Positions 1 to 9,399 are shown, numbered from the stretch's first letter. The stretch: 64,000 nucleotides of DNA from Vibrio sp. JPW-9-11-11 (GCF_013369335.1 NZ_SZQJ01000002.1:1-64000), one strand, 5' to 3'. Numbers and translations: made by a program. Notes: generated by a model from the sequence alone, not told the origin.

Positions 1-102
1 GTCCTAAAGGGTTGTTCGAGACTAGAACGTTGATAGGCAGGGTGTGTAAGCGTTGTGAGGCGTTGAGCTAACCTGTACTAATTGCCCGTGAGGCTTAACC
101 AT
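1..102 (+). rRNA. rrl: 23S ribosomal RNA, 3' end (partial)
   Basis: The first ~100 bases match the conserved 3' end of bacterial 23S rRNA, including the GAGCTAACCTGTACTAAT and GTGAGGCTTAACC segments that close the molecule. The gene starts outside the window. The end is placed after the terminal AACCAT by comparison with the E. coli 3' end and may be off by a few bases. The 5S gene and tRNA-Asp follow on the same strand, so this is the distal part of an rrn operon. Confidence 0.95.
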
Positions 103-191
103 ACAACACCCAAAGGGTTTTGATGGACTCAAAGCAAGAACAGATTTGAATGTGTAGAGAACACAATAACAGCTTTCCGAATTAAAGAATT

Positions 192-311
192 TGCTTGGCG
201 ACCATAGCGATTTGGACCCACCTGATTCCATGCCGAACTCAGAAGTGAAACGAATTAGCGCCGATGGTAGTGTGGGGTTTCCCCATGTGAGAGTAGGACA
301 TCGCCAGGCTT
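192..311 (+). rRNA. rrf: 5S ribosomal RNA
   Basis: This is a 120-base 5S rRNA. It begins TGCTTGGCGACCATAGCG and ends CATCGCCAGGCTT, so the two ends pair (GCTTGGCG with CGCCAGGC). The internal CCTGATTCCATGCCGAACTC segment is the conserved loop of gammaproteobacterial 5S. It lies about 90 bases after the 23S end, the normal spacing in an rrn operon. Confidence 0.97.
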
Positions 312-377
312 ACATTTCGTTTTTAGATTTTAGAAAAATCTAAAGGCAAAAGCTTAGACTTAGAGTCTAACCAGTGC

Positions 378-454
378 GGAGCGGTAGTTCAGTTGGTTAG
401 AATACCGGCCTGTCACGCCGGGGGTCGCGGGTTCGAGTCCCGTCCGCTCCGCCA
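378..454 (+). tRNA. tRNA-Asp (anticodon GTC)
   Basis: A 77-base cloverleaf with acceptor stem GGAGCGG / CCGCTCC and an encoded CCA-type 3' end (GCCA). The anticodon is GTC at 412-414 in CCTGTCACG, and the T loop contains GGTTCGAGTCC. It sits 66 bases after the 5S gene, so it is probably cotranscribed at the end of the rRNA operon, as in many Vibrio rrn operons. Confidence 0.97.
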
Positions 455-462
455 CTTATTCC

Positions 463-492
463 AGACCTCAGCAGAAATGCTGAGGTCTTTTC
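463..492 (+). terminator. Intrinsic terminator of the rrn operon
   Basis: A perfect 11-bp stem (463-473 with 478-488) is capped by a GAAA tetraloop and followed by a T tract. It comes nine bases after the tRNA-Asp 3' end, so it is the likely end of the rRNA/tRNA transcript. Confidence 0.9.
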
Positions 493-515
493 GTTTCTAT
501 CAGGTTATTTTGGTC

Positions 516-565
516 TTCGACCAACGAGTCCCGGTTGCCTGCACCCCCAGCCGTCCGCCACTTAT
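516..565 (+). pseudogene. Possible decayed 3' remnant of a tRNA-Asp-like copy
   Basis: Downstream of the first terminator, CGAGTCCCG recurs, and ~30 bases later GTCCGCCACTTATT recurs. Both are found in order in the tRNA-Asp 3' half and its trailer (CGAGTCCCGTCCGCTCCGCCACTTATT). No acceptor or anticodon arm is present, so it cannot be a functional tRNA. A lost tandem tRNA copy, or a recombination scar from another rrn operon, would explain it. This rests on two short matches only. Confidence 0.35.
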
Positions 566-571
566 TTAGAA

Positions 572-597
572 AGCCAGTCTTAGGACTGGCTTTTGTC
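572..597 (+). terminator. Second intrinsic terminator after the rrn operon
   Basis: An 8-bp stem AGCCAGTC / GACTGGCT (572-579 with 584-591) with a TTAG loop and a following TTTT. It may back up the first rrn terminator, or belong to the decayed tRNA copy just upstream. Confidence 0.7.
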
Positions 598-694
598 GTT
601 TTAAAGCACATAATGCCCACAACGCGCTGTACCTATACCCAGATAACAAAAAGGCCAGCAACAGCTGACCTTATATCGACTTGATATTTCCCTG

Positions 695-1702
695 TTAAAG
701 GATAAAGTCTCTGACCTCAGGATCTTTACGCTCTAAGTAGTGAGTCGATTTGATACGGCGAATAGTACGACAACGGCCACGAATTAGCAGGGTTTCCGTA
801 GTCGCGATATTGCCTTGACGAGCAATCCCCTCCAATAAGTCACCCTTAGTAATGCCGGTCGCCGAGAAAATAACGTTGTCGCTGCGAGCCATGTCTTCCA
901 TTGCAAGTACCACGTTTGCTTGAACGCCCATCTCTTCACAACGTTTGAGCTCAGCAGCGCCAAAAATTCGATTTTCTTCGTTATCACCTTTGACTTCATG
1001 GCGTGGTAGTAATCGTCCATGCATATCGCCATCAAGAGCTCGGATCACCGCGGCAGAAACAACGCCTTCTGGAGCGCCGCCGATGCAGTACATTGCATCC
1101 ACTTCGCTATCGGGCATACACGTTAAAATAGATGCCGCAACGTCACCATCTGGTACAGCAAATACTCGCACTCCCATGGCTTGCATTTCGGCAATAACAT
1201 CGTCATGGCGAGGTTTAGCTAGGGTGATGACCACTAATGTATCGATAGATTTGTTAAGTGCAGCGGCAATGTTCTCTAAGTTTTCTTTGAGTGGCTTGTT
1301 AAGGTCGATGCAGCCTTTAGCTCCTGGGCCGACGACCAACTTCTCCATGTACATGTCAGGTGCTTTTAGAAAGCTGCCTTTTTCTCCGGCTGCCAATACG
1401 GCTAGTGCATTGGATTGGCCCATAGCGGTCATTCGCGTACCTTCAATAGGATCGACTGCGATATCTACTGCGTCGCCGCCAAGGCCAACTTGTTCTCCGA
1501 TGTAAAGCATAGGTGCATCATCGATTTCGCCTTCACCAATCACAATTTCGCCGCTGATCTCGGTTTTGTTCAATAGGCTACGCATGACTTCTACGGCGGC
1601 ACCGTCTGCGGCATTCTTGTCGCCGCGGCCAAGCCATTTATATCCTGCAAGGGCAGCGCCTTCGGTAACTCGAGAAAAGGCCATTGCTAAATCGCGTTTC
1701 AT
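695..1702 (-). CDS. glpX: Fructose-1,6-bisphosphatase, class II (GlpX)
   Basis: This 335-residue protein hydrolyses fructose 1,6-bisphosphate to fructose 6-phosphate in gluconeogenesis, in the cytoplasm. Class II (GlpX) features are visible. GEGEIDDAP at 56-64 and DPIEGT at 84-89 form the metal/phosphate site, with acidic residues D33, E57, D84 and E87 where the family has its metal ligands. Length equals that of E. coli GlpX. The ATG is preceded by TTGGAG at good spacing. It is divergent from zapB and stands alone, not with glpFK as in enterobacteria. I am very sure of the family. Confidence 0.96.
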   Translation of the reverse strand: MKRDLAMAFSRVTEGAALAGYKWLGRGDKNAADGAAVEVMRSLLNKTEISGEIVIGEGEIDDAPMLYIGEQVGLGGDAVDIAVDPIEGTRMTAMGQSNALAVLAAGEKGSFLKAPDMYMEKLVVGPGAKGCIDLNKPLKENLENIAAALNKSIDTLVVITLAKPRHDDVIAEMQAMGVRVFAVPDGDVAASILTCMPDSEVDAMYCIGGAPEGVVSAAVIRALDGDMHGRLLPRHEVKGDNEENRIFGAAELKRCEEMGVQANVVLAMEDMARSDNVIFSATGITKGDLLEGIARQGNIATTETLLIRGRCRTIRRIKSTHYLERKDPEVRDFIL

Positions 1703-2017
1703 GATGACTCCAATATAAAGGGGAAAGAGAGAATTTGAATCGGCGGAATTTTAGCATATCAAAAAGGAAACGTTTGCTTTTTTGACGCTCGAGCCATTGA
1801 ACTGGATCAATCATACTGGTTAAATTGGGGCTCAACGTCTCTCAACACCAACGAAGTTAGGGTATTGTCAATTTGCGCTGGATTTTTAATCGAATGGTGC
1901 AAAAACTACAATATAGGGAGTGTTTCTCTGCTCTTGCCTGAGTAGAATGGTAAGTAAATAAGGTTTTGGTCACCGATGATCAAAACTCTTCTCAGAATAA
2001 CCTATAGGTAGGCTAAG
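1703..2017. other. Intergenic region between divergent glpX and zapB
   Basis: This 315-base gap must hold promoters for both glpX (left) and zapB (right). I see no gene in it. The only clear structure is an inverted repeat at 1963-1986, close to the zapB start, listed separately. Confidence 0.6.
1963..1986 (+). repeat. Inverted repeat in front of zapB
   Basis: GTTTTGGTC (1963-1971) and GATCAAAAC (1978-1986) form a stem with a 6-base loop. Eight of nine pairs are Watson-Crick and the ninth would be G-U in the zapB-sense transcript. It ends 31 bases before the zapB ATG. It could be an operator or a leader hairpin, and nothing else identifies it. Confidence 0.4.
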
Positions 2018-2260
2018 ATGTCTTTTGAAGTACTAGAACAATTAGAAGCAAAAATTCAAACTGCTGTTGATACAATCGCCCTTTTACAGATGGAAGTGGA
2101 AGAGTTAAAAGAAGAGAAAGAGCAGCTAGCTGCGGAAGCCAATGAACTGCGTAGCAGTCGAGAAGAGCTAGAGCAGAAAACACAGCAAATGCAGCAAGAG
2201 CATACGGCTTGGCAAGAACGCATCCGTAACCTGCTGGGTAAGATGGACGAAGTCGAGTAA
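2018..2260 (+). CDS. zapB: Cell division protein ZapB
   Basis: ZapB is a small coiled-coil cytoplasmic protein. It binds ZapA at the FtsZ ring and helps order the Z-ring and its link to the chromosome terminus. The 80-residue sequence begins [20 protein letters not shown] and is almost entirely one heptad-rich helix ([22 protein letters not shown]), as in E. coli ZapB. The ATG has TAGGTAGG upstream. It is monocistronic, with a terminator 22 bases after the stop. Divergence from glpX is also seen in enterobacteria, which supports the assignment. Confidence 0.95.
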   Translation: MSFEVLEQLEAKIQTAVDTIALLQMEVEELKEEKEQLAAEANELRSSREELEQKTQQMQQEHTAWQERIRNLLGKMDEVE

Positions 2261-2282
2261 TCATCGCTCCCTCAAATAACAA

Positions 2283-2310
2283 AAGGCTGAACTTAGGTTC
2301 AGCCTTTTTC
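2283..2310. terminator. Bidirectional terminator between zapB and metF
   Basis: A 10-bp stem AAGGCTGAAC / GTTCAGCCTT with a TTAG loop has an A run on one side and a T run on the other. It can therefore end both zapB (plus) and metF (minus), which converge here. Confidence 0.9.
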
Positions 2311-2329
2311 GTTCATATTCTAAAACACT

Positions 2330-3262
<933 letters not shown>

Positions 3263-3268
3263 TTAAAT

Positions 3269-3292
3269 CGACGTTTAGACGTCTATATGTCT
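3269..3292 (-). promoter_or_regulatory. Tandem MetJ boxes (metF operator)
   Basis: Three adjacent 8-mers resemble the MetJ consensus AGACGTCT: CGACGTTT (6/8), AGACGTCT (8/8) and ATATGTCT (6/8). Tandem 8-bp boxes are the known binding pattern of the MetJ-SAM repressor, and metJ itself lies 4 kb away. The array is 49 bases upstream of the metF start, suitable for repression. Confidence 0.9.
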
Positions 3293-3405
3293 ACAGAATG
3301 TATTGAATACGTTTTAAAGTCAACTCTGTCAGCATGAACTTTCCTCAAGTTAATAATGAGAGGTTTTCAACTTAATGATGAGCTCGTGCAGACTTTGTTT
3401 GAGTG

Positions 3406-3435
3406 AAAAAAAAGCGCTAGGTTAATACTAGCGCC
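3406..3435 (-). terminator. Intrinsic terminator of metBL
   Basis: Read on the minus strand, a 7-bp stem (GCGCTAG / CTAGCGC, with a 7-base loop) is followed by a run of eight T. It lies ten bases after the metL stop codon. Confidence 0.9.
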
Positions 3436-3444
3436 TTGGCGTTG

Positions 3445-5859
3445 TTAAAGAAGACTAGAAAGCAAGTTAAGATCCGACTGAATCGCGCCTGCGGTCACCT
3501 CTCGACCCGCGCCAGGGCCTCGAATAACCAGTGGATTGTCTTTGTACCATTTACTCTCTATAGCAAAAATATTGTCACAGGGAAGCAGGTTCGCGAGTGC
3601 ATGCTCTTTGCTGAGTGCCTCTACCCCAACCGTGGCTTTGCCGTTTTTCTCTAGGCGGGCAACATAACGTAGAACCTTGTCTTCACGCTGCGCCTTTTGC
3701 AGCCGCTCTGCGAGTAGCTCACTGAGAAGTTGGCTGTTATCAAAAAACTCATCGAGCGATAGCTCAGTCAGCTCATTGGGCACTAAGCTTTCGACTTTGA
3801 CCGCTTCGGGCTCAAGTGCTAAGCCTGATTCACGTGCGAGGATGACTAATTTGCGCATCACATCCGAACCATCAAGATCGCTTCTTGGGTCGGGTTCGGT
3901 GAGGCCTTGTTGCCAGGCGAGATCGACCAGTTCTGCAAAAGGCACGCTGCCATCATATTGTTGAAATAGCCAAGATAAGGTGCCAGAAAAGATACCGGAT
4001 AATGCCGTAATATCATCACCACTTTCACGCAGATCTCGGACCGTGTGATTAATCGGCAAGCCTGCGCCAACCGTCGCGTTATAGAGCCAGTGTCGATTGA
4101 TCTTAGCAAAGGCATCTTGTACCTGATGATAATACTGACTTGATGCTGAACCTGCGACCTTATTGGCCGATATGAGATGCATTCCTTGCTCGGCTATTTC
4201 CAGGTAGCGACCTGCGAGATCTTTGCTTGCAGTGACATCGAGTACGACTAAATCATCGTAACCCTGCAGCGCGCCCAGCTTAGCAATCCAGTCGCCGTCT
4301 TGATGACTCACGGCTTCTTCATCGAAATGAGCGTTGACTTGAGCTGCATCTATTCCTGCTGGATTAAACCAGTATGTTTGGCTATCAATTACGGCGACCA
4401 GCTCGAAGTTCATCCCATGGCGCTTTTCTAGCTCGGTTTTTTGTTCGCTAAACAGAGTTAGCCAACTTGAGCCGATGTTCCCTTTGCCACATAAGGCGAT
4501 AGCGACACGCTTCTGTGCTTGAAAGAGCTGACTGTGAATCGACTTCACCAGTGGATTGGTATCTGTTTGGCGTAATACCGCCACTAAGCTCAAGCCTGAG
4601 AGCGATTCAGAGATGAACTCGACTGGTGCGTTTTTGAGTTGTTGGTAAAAACCATAGCAGTGATTCGGGTTTTTGGTTACACCAGCGCCAACCGCGGCCA
4701 CCATAGCGTAACCCTCTTTGAGTTTTAGCTCAGCTTCAAAAGCGACGTCTTGCAGGTGCTCTAGTGCGCCCCCGACGATTTCATTGGTATAGGCTAGGTT
4801 TATACGATGCTTGTCGGGTTGGACCTCATAGGTGAGAGGTTCAAGTTGTGCGCGTTTGAGGCTCGCTAATACTTCGCGTTCAACGCGTTCAAAGTTGTGG
4901 CCGGCGGCGAAACTCAATTGGATCAGCAGGACTTCATCAAGAGAAGAAATGATCTTGGCTCCACGTCCTGATGCCAGCACGCGTTCAATGCGAGTCGACC
5001 CTGATTCGGGTTGATAGCTACAACGCAGGTGAAGGTCCATGGCGCTTTGGGCGACGGGCTGCAGCGTGCGACTGTGCAACACAGGGGCGGCTAGGCGAGC
5101 CAGTTCACTGGCTTCATCAAGTCGAAGTAGCGGCAGTAAACAAGCATCGCTGACCAGCCTTGGGTCGGCGCTGTATACGCCCGCGACATCACTCCAGATG
5201 GTCACACGATTAACTTCAGCGAGCGCGCCAATTACGGTGGCAGAATAGTCTGAGCCATTGCGGCCAAGTAACACAGTGTGCCCTTGCATGTCTTGAGCCA
5301 TAAAGCCGGTGATCACCACACGATGATGCGCATGCTGAACAAGGGTTTCTTTCATCAGCGGGTAAGAGCTACCGAAGTCAACTTCTGGTTGTGTTCCTGG
5401 CTCGGCGCGTAAAAATGCGCGCGCATCTTGCGCGACCGAGGCTAATCCCATTTGATTCAGCAAGGCGGCCAGTAGACGTGAAGACCATACTTCGCCATGC
5501 CCAAGCACGGCTGCTTTGTCAGCGTCGGTTAGGGGAGCGGTCAACTCGCCGAGCGTGCTGAATTCATCGTGTAGTGTCGCTAGTAACTGCTGCTGAGCGT
5601 CGCCCTCGATGAGAGATTCGATCAGTTCGGACTGATATTGACGCAAGGATTGCAAAGCCTCGTGGGCAAGTCGGCCATCTTTATGCAGCGCTTCAACAAA
5701 GGCAATCAATCGGTTGGTGGTTTTTCCTGCGGCAGACACGACGACTAAGTCGTCACTATTTGAGTATTCTCTCAAGATGCCGGCGACGCGTTGATAGCAA
5801 TCTGGGTCAGCGAGGCTGCTGCCACCAAATTTATGCAGTTGGCGAGGTGTGACAGACAT
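3445..5859 (-). CDS. metL: Bifunctional aspartokinase II / homoserine dehydrogenase II
   Basis: MetL catalyses the first and third steps from aspartate to homoserine. It phosphorylates aspartate and reduces aspartate semialdehyde. The aspartokinase half starts at HKFGGSSLADP (9-19) and has GRNGSDYSAT near 199-208. The homoserine dehydrogenase half starts at the nucleotide-binding ALCGKGNIGSSW near 455-466. The length, 804 residues, matches E. coli MetL (about 810). Its ATG shares one base with the metB stop (TAATG), so translation is probably coupled. Position in metBL under MetJ control separates it from ThrA. Confidence 0.95.
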   Translation of the reverse strand: MSVTPRQLHKFGGSSLADPDCYQRVAGILREYSNSDDLVVVSAAGKTTNRLIAFVEALHKDGRLAHEALQSLRQYQSELIESLIEGDAQQQLLATLHDEFSTLGELTAPLTDADKAAVLGHGEVWSSRLLAALLNQMGLASVAQDARAFLRAEPGTQPEVDFGSSYPLMKETLVQHAHHRVVITGFMAQDMQGHTVLLGRNGSDYSATVIGALAEVNRVTIWSDVAGVYSADPRLVSDACLLPLLRLDEASELARLAAPVLHSRTLQPVAQSAMDLHLRCSYQPESGSTRIERVLASGRGAKIISSLDEVLLIQLSFAAGHNFERVEREVLASLKRAQLEPLTYEVQPDKHRINLAYTNEIVGGALEHLQDVAFEAELKLKEGYAMVAAVGAGVTKNPNHCYGFYQQLKNAPVEFISESLSGLSLVAVLRQTDTNPLVKSIHSQLFQAQKRVAIALCGKGNIGSSWLTLFSEQKTELEKRHGMNFELVAVIDSQTYWFNPAGIDAAQVNAHFDEEAVSHQDGDWIAKLGALQGYDDLVVLDVTASKDLAGRYLEIAEQGMHLISANKVAGSASSQYYHQVQDAFAKINRHWLYNATVGAGLPINHTVRDLRESGDDITALSGIFSGTLSWLFQQYDGSVPFAELVDLAWQQGLTEPDPRSDLDGSDVMRKLVILARESGLALEPEAVKVESLVPNELTELSLDEFFDNSQLLSELLAERLQKAQREDKVLRYVARLEKNGKATVGVEALSKEHALANLLPCDNIFAIESKWYKDNPLVIRGPGAGREVTAGAIQSDLNLLSSLL

Positions 5860-7025
5860 TATTGCACCTCCTTCACGGCCTTAAAGGCTTGCTTTAGGTC
5901 ATCGATGAGGTCTTCGCTGTCTTCTAAGCCGACAGAGAGGCGCAGCAAGAGTTGAGAAATCCCCGCTTCCGCTAGTGCGACGTCACCCATTGCTCGGTGA
6001 GTCATAGAGGCTGGGTGGCAAATAAGGCTCTCAACGCCACCCAGTGATTCGGCTAAAGAGAATAGTTCAAGCTGGCCGACAAAGGCTTTTAGCTGGTCAA
6101 AGCTGCCTGCAAACTCAAAGCTAAGCATAGAGCCAAAGCCACTCTGTTGTTTCTTGGCAATCTCATGCCCTGGGTGCTCGGGAAGGCTTGGGTGATAGAT
6201 GGTGCCGACCAAAGGCTCGCTTTGCAGATAGTGTAAAATGGCATTGGCACTTTCTTCGTGCGCTTTCATTCTCGCGCCTAAGGTACGGATTCCACGCAGA
6301 GTCATATAGCTATCAAAAGGCGTTCCTGTCGCACCTAGGCAGTTGCCCCACCAGGCGAGCTCTTCAGCATGTTGCTCGGTTTTGGTAATCACCACACCGC
6401 CGATAACGTCGGAGTGGCCATTGATGTACTTGGTCGTAGAATGGATAACAAAATCGGCGCCAAGCTCGAGAGGCTTTTGGAACACGGGAGTCAAGAAAGT
6501 GTTATCGACCGCCACCAGTGCCCCAACTTGATGAGCTTGCTGACAGACTTGTTCGATGTCGACCACACGCACAAGTGGGTTGGATGGGGTTTCGAGTAAC
6601 ACTAGTTTCGGCTTTTGGCTCAATGCCTCGGCGAGGGCTTGTGGATCTGATTGGTCGATAAATCGGACTTTGAAATCCCCTTTATTCGCTCGCGTGTTAA
6701 ACAGACGATAGGTGCCGCCATAACAGTCGTGAGGGGCGACAATTAAATCTTGAGGCCCTAAGAATGCCGATACCCAAAGGTTGAGTGCCGATGTTCCGCA
6801 GTTGGTCACCACCGCGCCTTTGCCAGATTCGAGCTCGTAAAGCGCGGTTTCTAGTAGTCCACGATTAGGATTACCTGAGCGGGTATAGTCATATTTTGGT
6901 ACTTCCCCAAACGCAGGGAAACCATAGTTCGTCGAGAGGTAAATCGGTGGAACAACGGCGTGATGTTGAGTGTCTGACTCGATACCAGTACGTACCGCGA
7001 TTGTGGCTGGTTTGCGGGTGCTCAT
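5859..7025 (-). CDS. metB: Cystathionine gamma-synthase
   Basis: MetB joins O-succinylhomoserine and cysteine to make cystathionine in methionine synthesis, using PLP. I place the start at the ATG at 7025 (MSTRKPATIA), after an AAAGGA ribosome binding site. The open frame continues to 7148, but the extra 41 residues have no family counterpart. The resulting 388 residues match E. coli MetB. The PLP lysine is K199 in HSTTKYINGHSD, and the YDYTRSGNP substrate/PLP loop is at 45-53. It is the first gene of metBL and is divergent from metJ, with MetJ boxes in between. Confidence 0.95.
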   Translation of the reverse strand: MSTRKPATIAVRTGIESDTQHHAVVPPIYLSTNYGFPAFGEVPKYDYTRSGNPNRGLLETALYELESGKGAVVTNCGTSALNLWVSAFLGPQDLIVAPHDCYGGTYRLFNTRANKGDFKVRFIDQSDPQALAEALSQKPKLVLLETPSNPLVRVVDIEQVCQQAHQVGALVAVDNTFLTPVFQKPLELGADFVIHSTTKYINGHSDVIGGVVITKTEQHAEELAWWGNCLGATGTPFDSYMTLRGIRTLGARMKAHEESANAILHYLQSEPLVGTIYHPSLPEHPGHEIAKKQQSGFGSMLSFEFAGSFDQLKAFVGQLELFSLAESLGGVESLICHPASMTHRAMGDVALAEAGISQLLLRLSVGLEDSEDLIDDLKQAFKAVKEVQ

Positions 7026-7136
7026 AGGTGTTTCCTTTCGAACGATCGTGACTTGTTGTGGGTAATACGCTATACCTGAACGGGTAAAAACAGCGTTTCC
7101 TGCTCCATATCTCCCCACTTTACTTGCCAAAAATGC

Positions 7137-7168
7137 GGACGTCAACACTTCTAGACGTCCATATGTCT
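7137..7168. promoter_or_regulatory. Tandem MetJ boxes between metB and metJ
   Basis: Four consecutive 8-mers resemble AGACGTCT: GGACGTCA (6/8), ACACTTCT (6/8), AGACGTCC (7/8) and ATATGTCT (6/8). They sit in the shared promoter region of divergent metBL and metJ, the same arrangement as the five-box operator of E. coli. This implies repression of metBL and autoregulation of metJ by MetJ-SAM. Confidence 0.9.
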
Positions 7169-7240
7169 TTGCTTGTGGACATAAATCCCGCTAAAATTGC
7201 GGTTTCTAATTTTAAACACAATTATTTACAAAGGTGCGCA

Positions 7241-7558
7241 ATGGCAGACTGGAATGGCGAATACATTAGCCCATACGCTGAGCATGGAAAAAAAAGTGAA
7301 CAAGTAAAGAAGATTACGGTTTCTATTCCATTGAAAGTATTGAAGGTTTTAACTGATGAGCGTACACGTCGTCAGATCAATAACCTGCGCCACGCGACCA
7401 ACAGCGAACTGCTGTGTGAAGCGTTTTTGCATGCGTACACTGGGCAGCCTCTACCAACGGACGAAGACTTGCGTAAAGATCGCCCGGATGATATTCCGGC
7501 AGAAGTAAAAAAACTGATGACCGAAATGGGCATCGAGTTTGAAGCATTTGACGAATAA
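7241..7558 (+). CDS. metJ: Methionine regulon repressor MetJ
   Basis: MetJ is a ribbon-helix-helix repressor that uses S-adenosylmethionine as corepressor and binds tandem AGACGTCT boxes. The start is the ATG at 7241 ([20 protein letters not shown]), after AAAGGTG, giving the family's usual 105 residues. The open frame extends further upstream across the operator and is not the start. The beta strand [20 protein letters not shown] and the helix [20 protein letters not shown] are nearly as in E. coli. It is divergent from metBL and controls the metF and metBL operators in this window. Confidence 0.97.
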   Translation: MADWNGEYISPYAEHGKKSEQVKKITVSIPLKVLKVLTDERTRRQINNLRHATNSELLCEAFLHAYTGQPLPTDEDLRKDRPDDIPAEVKKLMTEMGIEFEAFDE

Positions 7559-7593
7559 GATAGATCGCACCTCATTTTTCGCTTCTCGCCCAA

Positions 7594-7627
7594 TAAAAAA
7601 ACCGCTGTATCAAACAGCGGTTTTTTT
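7594..7627. terminator. Bidirectional terminator between metJ and maeB
   Basis: ACCGCTG / CAGCGGT (7601-7607 with 7615-7621) forms a hairpin with an A run on the left and a T run on the right. It serves metJ (plus) and the converging malic enzyme gene (minus). Confidence 0.9.
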
Positions 7628-7642
7628 GCAAATGGTGCACGC

Positions 7643-8920
7643 TTACTCGGCCATGTAGTTTTCTGGCATTTCGATACGTGCCACACCTGAATCAACGGCA
7701 GCTTGAGCCACCGCTTTAGCGACTCGAGGTAGCAGCCTTGGGTCCATTGGCTTCGGAATGATGTAATCTGGACCAAAAGAGAGCGCGTCACTGCCTGAAG
7801 CTGTCAGTACTTCAGCAGGGACCTCTTCTTTGGCTAGCTGACGAATCGCTTCGACGGCGGCAAGTTTCATCTCATCATTGATTTCACTGGCGCGTACATC
7901 GAGTGCACCGCGGAAAATGAATGGGAAACACAACACGTTGTTGACTTGGTTTGGGTAGTCACTGCGGCCGGTGCCCATAATTAGGTCTTGGCGAACTTGC
8001 AGAGCAAGCTCTGGTTTGATCTCTGGATCTGGGTTTGAGCAAGCAAAGACCACAGGTTTTTCAGCCATCAGTGCCAGCGCTTCAGGAGCAAGCAGGTTCG
8101 GGCCGGATACGCCGAGGAACAGGTCAGCACCTTCAATCACATCTTCTAACGTACGTTTGTCAGTGTTGTTGGCAAACAGTTGTTTGTACTCGTTTAAGTC
8201 ATCACGACGAGTGTGAATCACGCCTTTACGGTCAAGCATGTAGATTTTCTCACGCATAGCGCCACATTTGATCAGTAGCTCCATACATGCAACCGCGGCT
8301 GCGCCTGCGCCTAAACATACGATCGTTGCGTCTTGTAGTTTCTTTCCTTGTAACTCAATCGCGTTCAGCATACCTGCAGCCGTTACAATCGCGGTACCGT
8401 GTTGATCGTCGTGGAAAACAGGCACATCACAACGCTCGATTAACTGCTTTTCAATCTCAAAACAGTCAGGGGCTTTGATGTCTTCAAGGTTGATGCCACC
8501 AAAGGTATCTGCAATGTTGGCGACAGTATCAACAAACTCTTCGATAGTGCGGTGTTTCACTTCAATATCAATCGAATCAAGACCTGCAAAGCGCTTAAAT
8601 AGCAGTGCTTTACCTTCCATCACAGGCTTTGATGCCATTGGGCCTAGATTACCTAAACCAAGAATCGCCGTGCCGTTAGAGATAACCGCAACCATGTTAC
8701 CTTTCGCAGTGTACTTGTAGACGTTATCAACATTTTGCGCGATTTCGCGTACGGGTTCGGCCACACCTGGGCTATAAGCGAGAGCAAGGTCGTTTGCTGT
8801 CTCAGCTGGCGTGGTGAGTTCGACCGAAATTTTGCCTGGGGTAGGGTAGGCATGGTAATCCAATGCGTGTTGACGAAATTGTTCTTCGGGGGATAGTTCT
8901 TGACGATTGTCATCAGACAT
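7643..8920 (-). CDS. Malic enzyme, short form (malate to pyruvate)
   Basis: This protein decarboxylates malate oxidatively to pyruvate and CO2 with NAD(P). It has the N-terminal malic domain (YSPGVAEPV at 49-57, [18 protein letters not shown] at 88-105), the metal-site region FHDDQHGTA, and an NAD-binding [19 protein letters not shown] segment. At 425 residues it lacks the C-terminal phosphotransacetylase-like domain of E. coli MaeB (about 759 residues), so it is a free-standing malic enzyme. I cannot tell NAD from NADP preference by eye. It is monocistronic and converges on metJ. Confidence 0.93.
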   Translation of the reverse strand: MSDDNRQELSPEEQFRQHALDYHAYPTPGKISVELTTPAETANDLALAYSPGVAEPVREIAQNVDNVYKYTAKGNMVAVISNGTAILGLGNLGPMASKPVMEGKALLFKRFAGLDSIDIEVKHRTIEEFVDTVANIADTFGGINLEDIKAPDCFEIEKQLIERCDVPVFHDDQHGTAIVTAAGMLNAIELQGKKLQDATIVCLGAGAAAVACMELLIKCGAMREKIYMLDRKGVIHTRRDDLNEYKQLFANNTDKRTLEDVIEGADLFLGVSGPNLLAPEALALMAEKPVVFACSNPDPEIKPELALQVRQDLIMGTGRSDYPNQVNNVLCFPFIFRGALDVRASEINDEMKLAAVEAIRQLAKEEVPAEVLTASGSDALSFGPDYIIPKPMDPRLLPRVAKAVAQAAVDSGVARIEMPENYMAE

Positions 8921-9130
8921 AGGTGTAGGTACTCGTTAATCGTTATAAGGAAAGGGGAAATCCATTTTAGAGTAACTAAGTCAAGCTGCATAGGTCAGAA
9001 TGCGAGCGGAAGCAATAAAAAGTTGTAAAAGTCGGCTGATAAGACCAGATCTCAAGAGATATCGCTAGGTCGCCAGGCAGTGAATAACACAATGCTCTGA
9101 TTACTCGCTGAGAACCCTATTATAGGCAAC

Positions 9131-9158
9131 AAAAAAGGACGCCTAAGCGTCCTTTTCT
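9131..9158 (-). terminator. Intrinsic terminator of rpmE
   Basis: A 10-bp stem AAAAGGACGC / GCGTCCTTTT with a CTAA loop is followed on the minus strand by more T. It lies 22 bases beyond the rpmE stop and could also act in the other direction. Confidence 0.85.
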
Positions 9159-9180
9159 TGATTCGATATCTAAGCAGTCA

Positions 9181-9399
9181 TTACTTCTTGCTTGATAGAG
9201 CACCGAAACGCTTGTTGAAGCGATCAACACGGCCGCCTGTATCAACGATACGTTGCTTACCAGTGTAGAATGGGTGACATTTGTCACACACGTCTAGGTG
9301 GATAGAATCTTTGTCTAGCGTTGAGTTGAACTCAAACGAGTTGCCGCAAGAACAAGTTGCTTTTACAGCTTTGTATTCTGGGTGGATACCAGCTTTCAT
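9181..9399 (-). CDS. rpmE: 50S ribosomal protein L31 (zinc-binding form)
   Basis: L31 sits at the bridge between ribosomal subunits. The 72-residue protein begins [20 protein letters not shown] and carries four cysteines (C16, C18, C38, C41) expected to bind zinc. This marks it as the C+ RpmE type rather than the zinc-free YkgM paralogue. The ATG is preceded by AGAGG. It is divergent from priA, as in E. coli, and ends in an intrinsic terminator. Confidence 0.96.
   Translation of the reverse strand: MKAGIHPEYKAVKATCSCGNSFEFNSTLDKDSIHLDVCDKCHPFYTGKQRIVDTGGRVDRFNKRFGALSSKK

Noticed and set aside
22-231. Open frame on the minus strand across the rRNA region
   Set aside because: It overlaps the 23S end and the 5S gene in antisense and has no coding signs.
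945-1505. Long open frame opposite glpX (186 residues)
   Set aside because: It is a shadow of glpX on the other strand, low in complexity, with no ribosome binding site or family match. Several similar antisense frames over frdA, metL, astD and kefB were left out for the same reason.
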